Of a DNA stretch of 7,852 bases, positions 6,847-7,852 are shown piece by piece. This stretch comes from Chitinophagales bacterium (GTDB taxonomy: Bacteria > Bacteroidota > Bacteroidia > Chitinophagales > JADIYW01): contig JADLAH010000049.1 of the NCBI GenBank assembly GCA_020848315.1, positions 1 to 7,852 on the forward strand, given 5' to 3'. A program made the translations under genes and the position numbers. The notes below the pieces were generated by a model. It was not told the DNA's origin and searched no databases. It was given only the letters and a program-made list of their open reading frames with translations. Position 1 is the first letter of the stretch. Each line of letters opens with the position of its first letter.

Positions 6847-7484
6847 GTCTTTCTGTTGTGTGGTGTTTCTGCTGTAAAGATAGTCGGTATTGCTTTACGA
6901 AATTGCCGGATTATCCATTTCATGCCTCTGGAAAAGCGGCCTTCGGTCGGATATTTTCTTTTGGACGTCATGTTGTTAAAAATCAATGCGGTGAGCAGCA
7001 GCACCAGGGTGCCGCATAATACCGGTGTGATGACAAAAGCATAGCCCAGGTTTTTTACTTTCTCCGAACCGATGATGGCAACCATCGCGGTGGCGCCGCC
7101 CGGCGGATGCAGGGTCCGGGTGGCCTGCATCCCGATAATGGATAAGCCGACCGCCAACGGTACTTTCAGCCACAGGATATCCGGCATTATTTTCTGTATG
7201 CTGACGCCGATGAGGGCAGAGATGACGTGCCCGCCGATGAGGTGGCGCGGCTGTGCCAGCGGACTCTGAATGGCGCCGAATAGCAACACGGAGGAAGCAC
7301 CGAAGGAACCGATGAGAAAGAGCTTGTCCGATTCCGGATAGGCCGATTGCAGAAAGGCGATGATGCCGATGCCGAAGAAGGCCCCGATAAACGACCAGAA
7401 ATGTTCGGTGCGGTCAATGAGCGTTTCGCGGTATATCACGTACCGCGCGTATTTGTAGCCTTTTTGGATGTTTTTCTTTACCAT
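6843..7484 (-). CDS. HPP-family integral membrane protein
   Basis: This is a 213-residue membrane protein of the HPP family, named for the motif His126-Pro127-Pro128, seen here in RTLHPPGGATA. Other family blocks are SFGASSVLLFG (60-70) and SPLAQPRHLIGGH (74-86). Hydrophobic segments lie at about 29-46, 54-71, 84-99, 104-119 and 146-170, with a basic, presumably cytoplasmic C-terminal tail (about 174-213). There are no CBS domains, which some HPP proteins carry. Some plastid and cyanobacterial family members have been tied to nitrite transport; whether this one moves nitrite is inference. The ATG at 7484 gives a normal family length and begins a Lys-rich N-terminus (MVKKNIQKGYK). It is the first gene of a - strand operon and its TGA stop overlaps the globin start. 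I see no good promoter upstream; the nearest motif, TATTTTG (complement of 7496-7502), is one base short of the -7 consensus and lacks a -33 element. Confidence 0.93.
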   Translation of the reverse strand: MVKKNIQKGYKYARYVIYRETLIDRTEHFWSFIGAFFGIGIIAFLQSAYPESDKLFLIGSFGASSVLLFGAIQSPLAQPRHLIGGHVISALIGVSIQKIMPDILWLKVPLAVGLSIIGMQATRTLHPPGGATAMVAIIGSEKVKNLGYAFVITPVLCGTLVLLLTALIFNNMTSKRKYPTEGRFSRGMKWIIRQFRKAIPTIFTAETPHNRKT

Positions 7485-7651
7485 GTCAAGGCCGGCAAAA
7501 TAGCTAAAAATGACAATGACCGGAGTGCTGTGGTGTTATCTTAGCATGAAAACGCGATAAAGTATATGTTCGGTCATAATTTCGATATAGGGGTGTGGCA
7601 TTATGGAAATATGCATGTGCCAACGCCGTCTTACTGACTGCTACTTACTAC

Positions 7652-7663
7652 TATTTATAAATA
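7652..7663. repeat. 12-bp AT palindrome upstream of the candidate + strand promoter
   Basis: TATTTATAAATA is a perfect palindrome ending five bases before the TAnnTTTG box. It occupies the spacer and -33 zone, where a dimeric regulator could act. The sequence is pure A and T in an AT-rich stretch, so chance is a serious alternative. Confidence 0.35.
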
Positions 7664-7668
7664 AATAC

Positions 7669-7676
7669 TATCTTTG
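7669..7676 (+). promoter_or_regulatory. Candidate Bacteroidota -7 box facing the right window edge
   Basis: TATCTTTG matches the TAnnTTTG consensus exactly. No TTTG lies at the expected -33 spacing; TTAC at 7645-7648 is the closest. Transcription would start near 7682, giving a leader of roughly 165 bases before the ATG at 7850. A 15-codon frame (ATG at 7683, stop at 7728-7730) would begin almost at the transcript start; I do not call it a gene. Confidence 0.42.
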
Positions 7677-7852
7677 AATAAAATGAACCAAAGGTTCGCA
7701 TATAAACAAGTTGGCAGAAAGCATTTTTAAGCCGACAGCTAAACAGCAAGTAGAGATAACCACAAGATAAATAATCTACGATAAAGCCGTATGGCTATAC
7801 TTCGCACGGTTAAAAGAGAAGCACCTCAACCCACAAATCCACACTAAAAATG

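Larger units (their letters stand above)
7618..7716. repeat. Long-range inverted repeat around the candidate promoter
   Basis: TGCCAAC (7618-7624) and GTTGGCA (7710-7716) are perfect 7-bp inverted arms 85 bases apart. Outside them ATGC (7611-7614) and GCAT (7721-7724) can also pair after small internal loops. The right arm has a second partner: GTTGGC (7710-7715) pairs with GCCGAC (7731-7736) with one G-U wobble and a 15-base loop. A transcript from the candidate promoter would contain only this second, local hairpin. Confidence 0.3.
7485..7852. other. Gene-free intergenic region, AT-rich in its right part
   Basis: This 368-base stretch has no open frame that looks like a gene; stops are frequent in every frame. 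It should contain the promoter of the - strand HPP-globin operon at its left end. At its right end it is probably the leader of a + strand gene, since an A-rich run (7845-7849) precedes an ATG at 7850-7852 that the window edge cuts off. Between them lie a candidate + strand promoter (7669-7676), a 12-bp palindrome and several inverted repeats. Small additional repeats are GTAGA/TCTAC (7750-7754 and 7775-7779) and the overlapping pairs AGCC/GGCT and GTAT/ATAC within 7785-7800, which cannot form at the same time. Confidence 0.6.

Noticed and set aside
7566..7637. 23-codon open frame (MFGHNFDIGVWHYG...) on the + strand in the right intergenic region
   Set aside because: It is very short, has no promoter or ribosome-binding signal of its own and no recognisable motif; it is expected by chance in 368 bases.
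7683..7730. 15-codon open frame starting next to the candidate promoter
   Set aside because: Its position at the predicted transcript start is intriguing, but there is no run of regulatory codons typical of attenuation leaders and nothing else to support translation.
7609..7736. Integron attC-like recombination site suggested by GCCAAC/GTTGGC arms
   Set aside because: The arms do not fit the RYYYAAC/GTTRRRY core consensus, there are no matching inner L boxes, and no integrase or second site is visible; kept only as an inverted repeat.

Overview
The window looks like ordinary chromosome from a member of the Bacteroidota. Three things suggest this: gene starts lack clear Shine-Dalgarno sequences; two intergenic gaps carry exact matches to the Bacteroidota -7 promoter box TAnnTTTG (1797-1804 and 7669-7676); and the gene types are typical of the phylum (a long VLCAD/ACAD9-like acyl-CoA dehydrogenase, a LytTR response regulator, a TPR-containing hybrid kinase). 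I cannot place it to genus.

Layout from left to right. The window opens inside an acyl-CoA dehydrogenase gene (+ strand, 5' end missing) that ends at a strong intrinsic terminator. A + strand gene follows for a six-helix voltage-gated-type potassium channel with a C-terminal zinc ribbon. Tail to tail with it, four bases away, lies a - strand LytTR response regulator. Divergent from the regulator, across a short AT-rich gap of about 70 bp, is a large + strand soluble hybrid histidine kinase (TPR repeats, HisKA, HATPase, receiver). The kinase stop codon overlaps the stop codon of a - strand multi-pass membrane protein of unknown function. Upstream of that protein on the - strand are a group III truncated haemoglobin and an HPP-family membrane protein. 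These last two are joined by an ATGA stop/start overlap, so they are almost certainly one translationally coupled operon, which may also include the membrane protein.

Three themes emerge: fatty-acid beta-oxidation (the dehydrogenase), a probable two-component signalling pair (kinase and LytTR regulator, head to head), and a globin-HPP pair whose family backgrounds suggest nitrite, nitric oxide or oxygen handling. The potassium channel stands alone between two transcription units.

The last 368 bases hold no convincing gene. They contain a candidate promoter pointing right, an AT-rich palindrome and several inverted repeats. A final ATG at 7850 could be the start of a gene cut off by the window edge. 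I found no insertion sequence, CRISPR array, tRNA or rRNA. The most interesting items are the coupled HPP-globin operon and the TPR-kinase/LytTR pair. Neither amounts to a clearly undescribed system on sequence alone.
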